Below, piece after piece: positions 53,901 through 64,000 of a stretch of 64,000 bases of DNA. Source of the stretch: Plazaster borealis (lineage: Eukaryota > Echinodermata > Asteroidea > Forcipulatida > Labidiasteridae); the NCBI GenBank assembly GCA_021014325.1, contig CM037462.1, positions 10,150,501 to 10,214,500 of the forward strand. Reading direction: 5' to 3'. The position numbers and the translations under genes were made by a program. Each line of letters begins with the position of its first letter. Position 1 is the stretch's first letter. Under the pieces are notes generated by a model. It did no database searches and was not told the origin of the DNA. It saw nothing but the letters and a program-made list of their open reading frames with translations.

Positions 53901-56900
53901 GAAAACAGTAGGGGGGGGAAAGTATTTCAAAAGCCACGCAAACTTTTACCAATTGTTGGTTTGTCCAAGAAAATAACTTAATTAAAGCTAGGGTCATACT
54001 TTGGTAATGACCCCAATTTTGTTTTCATATCTGAAACCTTACTTGTTATAGATGGTAATGTTAGTAAGCATCTTGCAAAATTATTTCTTCTGAAATATCC
54101 CCGCTGATTAGAAATCAATAAAAACATTCAAATCTAAGAAACTATTCATGCATCACCGGCCGGAGATGTGGTTGGTACCTGCTATCAGCTCGCTCAACTT
54201 GGATGGATTCTACGTTTGTGTGAAAACACTGTGAGAGTTTTTTGTATGTTTTCTCAACAAGCAGACACTGTATTCAGCTGAAACTTTCACAGGTGACTTC
54301 TAGTGCATCTTTCTTGATAATTCTCCTAATAAATCAGCATTATGTTGACAAAAACTAATCTATGACCTTACCTATAGACTTCAGATCACATAAGTTGACG
54401 TAAAATACTGAAAAATTTTGGTGATAATAGTTTTGACTGACAAGTTTGTTCCTCACCTGTTGCCCCGAGGGGATGCCCCTTAGAGATAAGTCCCCCGCTG
54501 GGATTGATGACATACTTCCCTCCGTAGGTGTTGTCCCCTCTGTCAATCAACTCACCAGCTTTCCCTGCAGGTCAAAATATAATTTGGGCACAAATTTGCA
54601 ACATACATTTTTTTTCTTGTTAGCCTTCAATTTTGTGGTGTGTCGTGGCCATTGATTAAGAGCACCACAATCAGGTAGGGACTGAAAACCAAATCCACAT
54701 AGTGCCCCCGGTGGAATTCAAACTGGGGTCCTAGAGGTAGAAGGCGAGGAAAGATACCACTAAAAGGCCGCTTAAAGGCTAAATAACAATAAAACACATG
54801 TATACAAGAATACTAGCGTAACTGAAGCAGCCCAAGTAGAAAGAAGTGAAAAGAGAGAAGCAGAATGCAGTCAGAAGAAGCAAGGAATGAACAAAGAAAA
54901 CGGAGACAAAAAGGGGTGTTGGGGGCAGTAGAGAGAATGGTCACTTATACCATAGTTCATTTTGGTCGATAAGCAGTTTGCAGTCACTAACACTATTTTC
55001 TCATTTTATAACTTAAAGGCACTGAATACGTTTGAAAATTGTCAAAGACCAGTGTTCTCACTTGGCGTATCCCAACATATGCATAAAATAACAAGCCTGT
55101 GAAAATTTGGGCTCAATTGGTCATCAAAGTTGCAAGAAAATTATAAAGAAAAAACACCCTTGTTGTACAAATTTGTGTGCTTTCAGATAGGAATAAAAAC
55201 TTCTTGCAAGAAGTTTTTATTATTTTAGTGAGAAACTATACCTCTTTCTCAAAAACTACGTTACTTCAGAGGGAGTCGTTTCCTACGATGTTTTATACTA
55301 TCAACAGCTCTCTGTTGCTTGTTACCAAGTCAGTTTTTATGCTAATATTTGTTTTGAGTCATTACCAAACGTGTACGATACCTTTAAGAACATATTATGA
55401 AACCACTTTTTCCTCAAAACATCTCCGCCAATGTCACAATATTTTCAGAGGATGGTTTTGTGACGTGTTAGAGACACCATTATTTTGTCTTCAGTACAAA
55501 CCAATTGTATCCAAACTGAGGCTGACAGGGAAAATACAGTCAGGTACCCTCCAGTACCTTGACAGTTAACTACCCTGAATACAGGGAACTAGAGAAAGAT
55601 GAGTGGATGTCTGTAATAGTTACCGGGAGGGCAAAGACCCAGGGCTTCATACGTGATTAGCTCGTTAGCAGCAAAGCAATCATGTAACTCAACGACATCG
55701 ACCTCTGTAGGATGGACACCAGTATTTTTATACAGATCATCAGCCGCTTTCTTTGTCATGTCGTACCCAACCTTTAATTAGTTGAGAAACCAAAACACTT
55801 CAACACAAAGACTTTAAATTTATCACCAAGTTGTAAACAGATTTTTCCTTAGTTTAAAGGTTGTACAAGATTGGTAGAGCTGACAAAATAGTCCCAAACA
55901 GTGTTCATGTTTTGTGTGGTCAACCGTATACATGAAATAACAAACCTGCGAAAATATGGGCCTAATCTATTCAGTGAGTCAGGCGAAAATAGTGAAAAAC
56001 CATACACAAGTTTTAGCATGTTAATGTAAAACACATTGTCCTTAATTTTGGTTGTAACAACCGAAAACAGCTGTTGCATTTTTTTAAAGGTTTTCAGACA
56101 GTTTTCAGAGGGAAATATTTCACAGACAAAAAGCTTTTTAACTTCATGATCAGTAAGCTTTCAGACTAAAATTAACCAATGATGTTTTTAACCCTTACCG
56201 ATCCTCTGTAATACCTTTAAATGAAACTATTTCCAAGTTTTCAGAGGTCCACACAATGAGTCAAACTGCAGGGGTTAGACAACATTAAAAGCTTTTGCTC
56301 GGCAAGGATAATACTTGATCGAATATTTGTGACTGGTTTGTGAGTCCTGGGGCCGGTTAGAGTCAGTTCTGTGCAGGAATTTTTCTTTTGAAATGAGAAC
56401 CGACAAAAGCGGCTACTCGGTTTGGCAGGAGAGTGGACCTGCGGGTAGAGTTGTCAATTTGGAGCCGGGTACCCAAAAGGAACCGTCCAAGCTTATTTGT
56501 GACCCTGCTAGGATTTTGTCTGTAAGGCGTTGTCCAAATTGGCAGTTAAAGCTTTGGTTGGATCGCCACCTTATCATGCGTTGAAGTATGGTACGTATTT
56601 AACACCCTTAGCAACAGTCATAGCTGTGTAGCTGTAGCCGCCTTTTCAGATACAGCCTTAGAAATGAAGTTTGACATTAGTCCTGTGTCTTTAATTAACA
56701 TTTGACCTTTGACATTTGACCTTACCATCTTCATAATGCTGTTCTCTTCAAAGGTGCTGGGTAAGTCTGTCGCCATCTGCATACCGATTATTTCCACTGC
56801 CCTGGCTTCCAGATTGTGTTTCTTGACAAAGTCTTCACTACAGACGACAGCAGCTCCACTACCGTCCGAGGTCGGGCTGTAAAAGTGTTTGACGTCAAAT

Positions 56901-59900
56901 GTATATGTTCAAATGCAAATCGTCTGGACGCCGTTTTCAGGGCTTGAATTTTTGGGAAAACTCCACAAGACCACAGGGCTTTTGGTTCAAGGTTTTTTTA
57001 CAAGACCAGAATCAAAATAAGAGAAATCTTTGTAACCCAGTTTAACAATCATTTAAGTTAACTGTTTTTATTTGAACAAGTGCCAAGACATGTATTGAAA
57101 GATTGATTTCCTTTGTCTTTAGGGGTATTACTATTAAGTATACTTCATTATGTTATTACTCAATACAATTAAATGGCATTTCATCAGATCAAAGTCCACA
57201 TTTGAACATACTATTTGTAGTTCAAAACATTACACAGTGAGGTATTATTCTTCAATAACATTCAATTAAAAAAAGCAAAAATGCCAGACTTGTCTGGTCA
57301 AAAGTTTACTGGCGCAACACTAAAACTACTGGCCTCGAAAAAGAAAAACAAAAGTGAATTCTTCTGTTGTAACCCCAAGATTTTCCCAAACCCCAAGATC
57401 TTGCAAATGAGATTTGAGTCTTTTATGACAAGACAGTGAACACACAGAGTATACTATTGTGGGCACTTACCAACACTGTAACTTGGTGAGGGGTGCAAAG
57501 ACCATTGGAGCTTTCTTAATATCTTCCAAAGAATATTCCTGTTGAAATTGGGAATAACTTCAGGGAGAAGTGGAGGGGGGGGGGGGGGTTGAAATCAAAA
57601 TTATTATTACTTTTGTGTCACATATTGAATCAGAATTTTACTAACCCTGCTACTTTTGGTTGCATTTTCTAGCGAGTTGACCAACCATTTGAAATCGTTC
57701 AAGCGCTTGGCTTTTGTGTGGTGGCACAACTGTGAACTAAACTCAACCACAAAGGATGATATTGAATGGTCAGACAGTAGGAGGGTTGAGTGTTTACTGC
57801 GTAGATGCATTTACCACATGATATCATGTTGCAGGCTGGCATAGCTTATCTATCATTCAAAACCGGAGTGGATGATATTGAATGATCAAGTAGGAGGGTT
57901 GACTGTGTACTGTGTAGAGAGTTGCATTCACCGCATGATATCATATTGCAGGCTGGCATAGTTTATCTATCATTCAAAACCACAGCGGATGAAATTGAAT
58001 AATCAGACAGTAGGAGGGTTGACTGAGTGCTGCGTAGATGCATTCACCGCATGATATCATATTGCAGGCTAGCATACATGTAGTTCATCTATCACTCAAA
58101 ACCAGAGTGGTTGCTATTAAATGGTCAGCGAGCAGGATGGTTTATTTAGATAATTTGCATATTTTTATTGAACATTTTTGAACAAAACTCACGGGTTGTT
58201 TGTAGAATGCTTGTGGTTTTTGTAGGCTATTTTTGCAATGTGGTCTGCAGTTGTACCTAAAATATACAGTAACATACACAACAAAGTTATACATTGCGTA
58301 CACATAAATTGTGATCTTTGAGTACTTGGTAATTTTGTTACAGCGTTTACATCAATGAGAGAGGGGGGGCATCAAACCTTGGTAAATCATCAACCCAAAG
58401 TTTTGACTCTGATACAATTGAAAACAAATTGCAAAGAATGGGGTTGCTAGTCAGACCAGTACAGATTACATCAAATAAAACAAAACAAAATCATGGTGTA
58501 TAGACTATGGATGACTTCAAGTGATGAGGATGCCAGACCAGAACATTTTTCTTTTTTGAATTGGTCAATTGACAATCTTTTTAAAGGAAAATAGTTTGCA
58601 CTAACACCAACAAATATCCAGATCTAAAATATCATAATGGAAATGTTTGCCTGGCACTCTTCAATCTATGAGCTATGTAGGCAGTCAATAGTATTTTGTA
58701 CCATGTAACAATTCCATTTCAAAAACTCTGGAAAAAAGAAGAAGAAAAGAACAAGAATGGTGTGTTGACAAACACAAATGCCCCGCTGAGATTGTTATCA
58801 TTCTTGACTGCTATCACTTGGACAACATTTCTTTTGTTTTACCCGTACTGACCTTGATATTTGACCTGGGGGTCCAAAAATAATAGGCTTCTGGGGGATC
58901 CCAAGACCAATGCACACACATCAAGTTTGGAGTAGATTCTTGAGTTATCGCTCAGACAATGATTGCACACCTAAGTGTGTAAACACCAGCAATTGTGGAC
59001 CCTCCTTTGTTTAACTCTTTGTGATAGCAACAGTTGGCCACAATGTTTTCCTTTGTGATAGCAACCATGAACCTATTATCCCTTTTGTTATAGGTCCAAG
59101 GTTTGAATGTGGATACCGACCCACACACACACACGCACGTGTGTAAACACCGGCAATCGTGGACCCTCCTTTGTTCAACTCTTTGTGTTAGCAACCGTGG
59201 ACCACAATGATTTCCTTTGTGATAGCAACCGTGGACCTATTATACCTATTGTTATAGGTCCACGGTTTGAATGTGGATACCTACCCACACACACACACGT
59301 GTGTAAACACCGGCAATCGTGGACCCTCCTTTGTTCAACTCTTTGTGTTAGCAACCGTGGACCACAATGATTTCCTTTGTGATAGCAACCGTGGACCTAT
59401 TATCCCTTTTGTTATAGGTCCACGGTTTGAATGTGGATACCTACGCACACACACACACAGCTCTGTGTTGCAGTCACTCTGTGGACATTCCTTTGTTCTG
59501 TACACTGAAGAAAAATGCTATTCTTCAACACTGTAAAGAAACACTGTGTAGACATGTGTAAGTCCACATGGTGTTTCAAGTCCCTACATTATGTGGACCT
59601 CTTTTGTTCTTAGGTCCACACTTTGTATGTAGCATCAAAACAAACTTACCTGTCAGGTTTTGGGGGTCCTGCTATTGTTGTTCTATTATTCCCTTTTCTA
59701 AAGAATTCCTCTGTGGGGTCCAAGTTGAACAAAAAACTGTGTGGGCTCCATTGTTCCATTGTGTAAAAGACCCTGCAAGGGTTATCCAGTAAGCCCCCCC
59801 CCCACACACACAGGAGCACAAGGCAAACACTTAATGCCCCTTAAAAACATAAAAACAGATTTACCATATTTGTCCATATGCTCTATACCAGCTCGGCCAA

Positions 59901-62900
59901 ACATCTGGGCTGTGATTGGTGAGGCTTGTAGATCATGATTATTCATGAGCACTTCCATGTGCTTATCCATCGGATTGGTCCTGTCGTCATACTTAAACAA
60001 ACAAAATTTGAATATGACAATAAACGTCTTTTGAGCTGATGCTGTTTTCATCGAAAGCCAATTTGACAGGGCTGATATGCACGTGATTTGTACACAACAG
60101 AACCTGTGCTATGCTTTTAGCATGAATAATTTGTTTGAGTGCCGGTTTTGCTCTTCACATTTTCCGTAGCTAAACTGTGGTAAGAATTTGCTTGCAGAGC
60201 TGCCAACATTTGCATCTTGCAATCAGGGAGATTTTGTACAACAATCAGGAAACTCAGAATTACATTCAACATGATAGGGAAAAAGTTTCCATAATCAGGA
60301 AGATTTTCAAATTTGTTAATCAGAACATGGAAAGATTGCTTTATTTTCAAGGAACTTTCTGCAGAATCAGGGAGAGTTGGCAGCTCTGAGCTTGTCGTTT
60401 CACAAGTCCGCCAGCTTTTTCACTCAGCCATTTCATATTAAATGTGGATGCTTTCCAACACTGAACTAGCCAGCAGGACCACTTGGAGAGAACTTTGACT
60501 GGTCCTCAGGTATTTTAACTAGCATTTGGCCAGCAGACCACTGCTAAGGGAGAACGTGTTGTAGTTCAGTGTTGAAAAGCATCCCAATTTAATTTAAAAT
60601 ATGGACTTGTGAAAAAAGCTGTCTGAACTGTCTTCGAGGCTCGTGAATAATGCCAGATACCGGCTTTGAGCACCTGGTTGGATCCTGCCAGATGTACCTT
60701 TGACCTCGCATCCATTTCCATAGGAGATTCGTAGTCAATTCACACGTCTTGCGGATAAAGACAGGAGACCAGTCTATCTGATATGAGGCAAAAGTGTCCC
60801 TTTAAACCTGACCACAAAGTACTGATATTTTACCTGTGCTTTGAGTGAGCCCCGCTGCATTTTTTCAAAGCCAAGAGCCATGACACAGTCAGCCATACCT
60901 CCTTCAACAAGCTGTTTGGCGAGATACAAGGCCGACGATCCAGTGGCACATGCATTGTTCACCTGTGCATAAAAGAATTCACCTAATGTGTATTAAGAGA
61001 TTGTTCTCTTGTGTCATGCATTCAAAAAAAAACCGCACCAACTTGAATGGCGATATTGCATGGCTAAAAAGAACACATTATAAGTTTAATTTAATATAAT
61101 TCAGATCTTGTGCTTGAGCTTTTTGTAAAGTAAGATGTGATTCACGGTCTCAACGTTGATTCTTCTCAGAACCAACAATTCCCAAAAAGATTAATACCCG
61201 TACACTCATTCGGTTCTTTAGGGTATTATACAGGATTGGTTAGGATAAAAAACATCAGTGTTTAACTTTAGTCTGAAAGCTTACTGATTATGCAGTGCAT
61301 ACCAGTTTTTCTGTATAATATTTCCCTCTGAAATAAAGTCATATTCCAGAAAACTGTATCTGAAAACCTACAAAAAGCAACAGCTGATTTCGGTTGTTAC
61401 AACCAAAATTAAGGACAATGTGTTTACATGCTGAAAACTGTGCATGGTTTGTCACTACTTTCTCCTGACTTACAAAACGGATTAAGCCCAAATTTTTCCC
61501 AAGTTTGTGTATGGTTGATCACACAAAACATGTACACAGTCTCCGACTATTTCGTCAGCTCTACCAATCCTGTATAATACCTTTAAAGGCACTGTACACG
61601 TTTGGTAATTACTCAAAATATATATTAGCATAAAAACTGACTTGGTAATGAGCAACAGAGAGCTGTTGATAGTATAAAACATTGTGAAAAACGACTCCCG
61701 TAGTTTTTGAGAAAGAGGTAATTTCTCACTAAAATAATAAAAGACTTCTTGCAAGAAGCCTTTTATTCCTATCTGAAAGCACACAAATTTGTACAACAAG
61801 GGTGTTTTTTCTTTCATCACTTTCTTGCAATTTCGATGACCAATTGAGCCCAAATTTTCACAGACTTGTTATTTTATGCACATGTTGGGATACACCAAGT
61901 GAGAACACTGGTCTTTGACAATTATCAAACGTGTTCAGTGCCTTTAAAGTCTGCCTACTTGGATTGTCTTGAATGACCTACATTGTACATTGGAATACCC
62001 GTCATGCCCAGTTGGTAAAGGGCTCGCTGTCCGCAAGTTGTGTCTCCATAGACGTAGCCAACGACAGCTTGCTCAATGGAGCTGTAGCCGATGCCAGCAT
62101 CTTGTAAGGCTTTGGTTCCTGATTCCTTCGCCATGTCGGGGTAGTCAAAGTCATCACGACGACCCGGTTTCTCAAACTTTTAACAGAGAGTGGGAAGAAA
62201 ATGAAATTCACATTAAAAAAAAGTTCAGTGTAAATTTATGGGATAATCTCCCCACACTCCTTCCTGCTATTTTCAATTCATCAAAACAAAGGATTCCCCG
62301 CCCCGCCCCCTTTTTTTACAGGAAAAATGTTTAAACAATTTTGTTTAAGAATGATAAATTAAGCCTCATATCCTTTGTACAACATATTCATTGTTATTAT
62401 TATTATTATATATTTCTGCTAATGAAACAAAGGTTGCCCCATAGTCATAATGAGTGAACTTAAACTGTAGCTCGCAAGCCTGAGGAAACCTGTACAAACG
62501 GAAGGGTGCTTGCTCCGACTGACGTTTACCAACACCCAAAAACAATGATTAACCATGGAGGTATGCTTTTTATAAAAAATATTAGTATGAACTTCTGGGC
62601 CCAATTTCATAGAGCTGCTTAATAAGCATTAAATATTGCTCAACAGTTTTCTGCTAAGCCGAAATAGGCAGGGGACCAGTCACAAATTGTACATGTGGCA
62701 TGGCAGTTTGGCTGGTAACCTTCTTTTGGTAAGCGTTACTTTTGTTTTGCTTAGCTACTTTTTGTGCTTAAGCAGCTCTATATAGTATATGACATATGAA
62801 ATTGGGCCCAGCTAGTCCAGTTTCAACTTCCAAGCATTTTTTCAAGTAAAGTGATTTAATAATTATTACCTTTGTCATGCCTACTCCAACCACGAAGACT

Positions 62901-62917
62901 CTTCTTTTCCCCGTCAT
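47870..62917 (-). CDS. SCP2: Sterol carrier protein x / SCP2 (thiolase plus SCP2 domain), complete
   Basis: Fourteen exons join in frame to 535 residues (human 547): 62870-62917, 61982-62176, 60834-60962, 59865-59991, 58193-58256, 57471-57557, 56726-56876, 55624-55771, 54457-54564, 51405-51558, 50446-50530, 49892-50024, 49494-49570, 47870-47971. SCPx is the peroxisomal 3-ketoacyl-CoA thiolase for branched-chain and bile-acid-type substrates, fused to a lipid-transfer domain. Thiolase hallmarks are [12 protein letters not shown] with the nucleophile C86, ELHDCF (H297), [14 protein letters not shown] (H347) and [14 protein letters not shown]. The SCP2 domain spans about 410-535 ([40 protein letters not shown]). 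The protein ends LKSKL, a canonical PTS1. An internal MGFPE at M397 matches the vertebrate pro-SCP2 start. Confidence 0.96.
48722..49380 (+). repeat. SINE family G interrupted by a palindrome
   Basis: The head GGTCTAGTGGTAAAAGTTGT with GTTCGAATCCCACCC ends at 48829. The body resumes at 49329 with TATATACAGTGCTTAACACA. Confidence 0.75.
48830..49328. mobile_element. 499-bp palindromic MITE, TA target duplication
   Basis: The 204-bp arms 48830-49033 and 49125-49328 are near-perfect inverted copies (ends AACTGCGCCAATAAAGTATC / GATACTTTATTGGCGCAGTT) around a 91-bp loop. TA flanks both ends inside a SINE G. The TA duplication and long arms suggest a Tc1/mariner-type non-autonomous element. Confidence 0.85.
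51053..51200 (-). repeat. SINE family E, head deleted
   Basis: GGTTGAACAAAGAAAAATTA directly joins CTAGCCCCAATGTTGGCGG, so the tRNA-like part is missing. It ends CAGTTTCCCTTGTGGCTTAT. Confidence 0.6.
51405..51558 (-). CDS. SCP2: SCP2 exon 10, with internal pro-SCP2 start codon
   Basis: This exon ends the thiolase ([34 protein letters not shown]) and then reads MGFPERQ. The ATG at 51425-51427 lies in the same context as the initiator of vertebrate pro-SCP2 (MGFPE). A transcript starting in the preceding intron would encode a 139-residue protein, close to the 143 residues of human pro-SCP2. Confidence 0.9.
52600..52770 (-). promoter_or_regulatory. CpG-dense patch in SCP2 intron 9, candidate internal promoter
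   Basis: Roughly 18 CpG dinucleotides occur between 52637 and 52775 (for example ACGCAACGCGCCGCCCCCGG and GGCCGCGGCCGG), whereas surrounding introns are AT-rich and CpG-poor. It lies about 1.1 kb 5' of exon 10, where vertebrate SCP2 has its second promoter for pro-SCP2. There is no TATA box. Promoter function is inferred from composition and position only. Confidence 0.4.
53992..54372. repeat. MITE family U copy
   Basis: TTAAAGCTAGGGTCATAC to TCTATGACCTTACCT; interior TATTCAGCTGAAACTTTCAC is shared (inverted) with 32.49 kb. Confidence 0.65.
54637..54773. repeat. SINE D/F junction fragment
   Basis: GTGTGTCGTGGCC (D head) is joined directly to CAATCAGGTAGGGACTGAAA (F body). Confidence 0.6.
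55014..55387 (+). repeat. MITE family B copy
   Basis: CTTAAAGGCACTGAATACG to CGTGTACGATACCTTTAAG with the central TTCTTGCAAGAAG; TTAA on both sides. Confidence 0.85.
55853..56221 (+). repeat. MITE family C copy, uninterrupted
   Basis: TTTAAAGGTTGTACAAGATT to GATCCTCTGTAATACCTTTA. The middle ATTTTGGTTGTAACAACCG is a natural hairpin. Confidence 0.8.
56938..57345. repeat. Dispersed repeat family S, long copy
   Basis: CTCCACAAGACCACAGGGCT, GAGGTATTATTCTTCAATAA and CACTAAAACTACTGGCCTCG; the interior is longer than in the 3.76-kb copy. Confidence 0.55.
57655..58140 (+). repeat. Minisatellite family H, locus 3
   Basis: About four units of ~117 bp with GGTCAGACAGTAGGAGGGTT and CATGATATCATATTGCAGGC. 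Confidence 0.8.
58972..59460 (+). repeat. Tandem repeat, ~162-bp unit, three copies
   Basis: Each unit runs GTGTAAACACCGGCAATCGT, TTCCTTTGTGATAGCAACCG, GTTATAGGTCCACGGTTTGA and ends in a (CA)n run. Unit starts are near 58977, 59140 and 59300. Confidence 0.85.
59449..59640. repeat. Repeat family V, inverse copy
   Basis: Follows the 162-bp array directly; TTCTTCAACACTGTAAAGAA and GTTCTTAGGTCCACACTTTG match 37515-37715 on the other strand. Confidence 0.65.
60195..60389. repeat. MITE family I copy
   Basis: GCAGAGCTGCCAACATTTGC to GGGAGAGTTGGCAGCTCTGA. Confidence 0.75.
60403..60622. repeat. MITE with AGTCCGCCAGCTTTTTCAC ends
   Basis: Inverted pieces GTCCGCCAGCTTTTTCAC and ATATGGACTTGTGAAAAAAG, with ATGCTTTCCAACACTGAACT and GTTCAGTGTTGAAAAGCATC as the inner stem. 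A partial copy lies inside family C at 20.0 kb. Confidence 0.65.
60834..60962 (-). CDS. SCP2: SCP2 exon 3, thiolase nucleophile
   Basis: Forty-three in-phase codons beginning [18 protein letters not shown]. The Cys is the acyl-accepting residue of SCPx thiolases. The acceptor is TATGCACAG/GTG and the donor is CAG/GTAAAA. Confidence 0.9.
61217..61584 (-). repeat. MITE family C copy, inverted
   Basis: GGGTATTATACAGGATTGGT to ACCAATCCTGTATAATACCT; the right end meets family B across TTTAAA. Confidence 0.8.
61584..61947 (-). repeat. MITE family B copy, inverted
   Basis: AAAGGCACTGTACACGTTTG to AAACGTGTTCAGTGCCTTTA with the central CTTCTTGCAAGAAG. A full copy just downstream of SCP2 exon 2's acceptor side. 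Confidence 0.85.
62597..62809. repeat. MITE family A copy, intact ends
   Basis: GGGCCCAATTTCATAGAGCT to TATGAAATTGGGCCC; it lies in the first SCP2 intron. Confidence 0.85.
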
Positions 62918-63204
62918 AATGTCTACAATCCTTTCAATATGTTGATTTTTTAAATATAGTTCGCAGAGTTACAGTGCCACAGTCTCGTCAGAAATTGTGA
63001 TCGCAAAAGGCCCATTCGTCAAAAAGGAACTCCGGACCCGTACTTTGACACCAGCCTTTACTGGTCTTTACTTGCCAGCTGATAATGAACCAAATAAAAC
63101 GTGACCGACCACACGAGCACAATATGAACCTCACCGCACGGTGGCGCTGTTTACAAATTATAGATCGGAAATGATGATGTAAAAAAAAAGAAAACAAAAA
63201 CAAA
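62918..63204. promoter_or_regulatory. Divergent SCP2/TMEM59 promoter interval
   Basis: Only 287 bp separate the two oppositely oriented start codons. The interval holds no MITE or SINE, unlike all neighbouring DNA, and is moderately CpG-containing around 63020-63160 (CCGGACCCGTAC, ACGTGACCGACCACACG, CACCGCACGGTGGCG). No TATA box is positioned for either gene. A shared bidirectional promoter is inferred. Confidence 0.6.
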
Positions 63205-63366
63205 ATGGCATCGAGACAGGTACTGTGTTCAATAATTTTGCTGGCTGTTTTTGGCCATATATGCGCCTCAACTACCCCTCAAAGTGTTTTTAAGAATGTA
63301 TTAGAAGACGTGTCGTCATGTAAAGATTCGTGTGGGCGAACTTACTCGGTGCATACTTATCCAGAG
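63205..63366 (+). CDS. TMEM59: TMEM59 first coding exon
   Basis: Fifty-four codons to a consensus donor (CCAGAG/GTAAGT). Residues 1-21 (ASRQVLCSIILLAVFGHICA) are a signal peptide. Then VLEDVSSCKDSCGRTYSVHT YPE aligns with the conserved Cys-rich start of TMEM59 and TMEM59-like proteins (C-x3-C-x2-TY-x2-HTYP). In vertebrates this is a Golgi/endosomal single-pass protein affecting glycosylation and ATG16L1-linked autophagy. The rest of the gene lies to the right of the window; an open frame continuing past 63366 is intron. Confidence 0.85.
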
Positions 63367-63449
63367 GTAAGTAGTTTTGTTTATGTTTTTTTTAGAGAAA
63401 AATGTAGCAAGTGAAAAGTCAAACTCGGACTACAGGCTAGAGTAGAGAT

Positions 63450-63565
63450 AGACCCAGTAACCTGGTAACTGAGGCGTTGTATTCCTCTTTTTGAAATGTT
63501 GACTTCGAAGGTTGTATTTCTACCCCCTGGAGTAGAGTCAAACAGTATTGTGCCTCTCTGATGCT
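63450..63565. repeat. MITE family J copy
   Basis: GACCCAGTAACCTGGTAACT, GTTGTATTCCTCTTTTTGAA and CCTGGAGTAGAGTCAAACAG; diverged. Lies in TMEM59 intron 1. Confidence 0.5.
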
Positions 63566-63835
63566 ATATCATGAGATCTGGATGGATGTTGACATGGTTG
63601 ACATGGTTTAGGTATGTAAAGAAAAAATTCAAAGTGAACCCATACCAATGCAATTAGTACCACTGGAAAGAGCTTGGAAAATCCTACACAGTGATACCAA
63701 AATTATTGAGATATCTTAATTGATAAAGAAATTACAAGCATTTGAAGCTCGTAAATTAGCGTCATTTATCTTACATGTAATTGGTTGGAATTTTGTGATC
63801 GAAAACACGACTTTTTTTGGCTCGCGTTCATGCCG

Positions 63836-63898
63836 ATTGCCCCCCGACCCAGCCGCGATGCGGCCGTGACCGGGTCGACCTGGCCGCGACCGGGTCAG
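63836..63898 (+). repeat. GC-rich ~20-bp tandem repeat in TMEM59 intron 1
   Basis: GGCCGTGACCGGGTCGACCT is followed by GGCCGCGACCGGGTCAG, preceded by a related CCCGACCCAGCCGCGATGC. A two-and-a-half-copy CpG-dense block in an otherwise AT-rich intron. Confidence 0.6.
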
Positions 63899-64000
63899 TT
63901 ATTTTTTGTTCTCTTCCATAAAAAATGACGAAACTTTGAGATAAGGACGAAATAACAATATTAATATGTTAGTTTACCTTTTAATAACGTAAGGTTCAGC

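Noticed and set aside
58952..59536. Frames with [15 protein letters not shown] repeats
   Set aside because: Translations of the 162-bp tandem array and its CA runs.

Overview
This is a 64-kb piece of a metazoan nuclear genome. Genes are split into short exons by introns loaded with mobile DNA, with canonical GT/AG junctions. Composition is AT-rich, and there is no operon structure, Shine-Dalgarno spacing or CRISPR array. The proteins read as deuterostome-like, and the dense palindromic MITEs and tRNA-headed SINEs suggest an echinoderm. From memory the MITE families resemble those of sea stars, but I could not search, so the class is a guess.

Layout. (1) 1682-8729, minus: six exons of a catabolic L-threonine ammonia-lyase-like PLP enzyme; its 3' exons lie beyond the left edge. 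(2) 8730-16553: intergenic, with foldback elements at 9.3, 13.1-13.6 and 14.3 kb. (3) 16554-16913, minus: terminal exon of an amine-type class A GPCR carrying a frameshift. (4) 18894-19550, plus: an intronless 218-residue basic coiled-coil protein of unknown function. (5) 22398-41239, minus: a complete 11-exon gene for translation elongation factor 1-delta (272 aa), including a 16-nt microexon and a large inverted array of 16-bp repeats in its first coding intron. (6) 41240-47869: intergenic, with a LINE tail, a Penelope-like element with a GIY-YIG domain, and a foldback element with a TTAGGG telomeric core. (7) 47870-62917, minus: a complete 14-exon SCP2/SCPx gene (535 aa, thiolase plus sterol-carrier domain, ending in the peroxisomal signal SKL). 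A CpG-dense patch in its intron 9 may be the internal promoter of the short pro-SCP2 form. (8) 63205 onward, plus: exon 1 of TMEM59, divergent from SCP2 across 287 bp.

The three well-supported minus-strand genes are housekeeping functions: amino-acid catabolism, translation elongation and peroxisomal lipid metabolism. Nothing suggests they act as one pathway. Their introns are a layered record of transposition. At least three MITE families end in TTAA, one of them nested inside another. A 499-bp near-perfect palindrome sits in a SINE with a TA target duplication, and a piggyBac-like MITE sits at TTAA inside a minisatellite whose empty site is visible elsewhere in the window. The most distinctive signal is a set of unrelated foldback elements whose arms or cores consist of short tandem repeats. 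This architecture recalls the sea-urchin TU elements.
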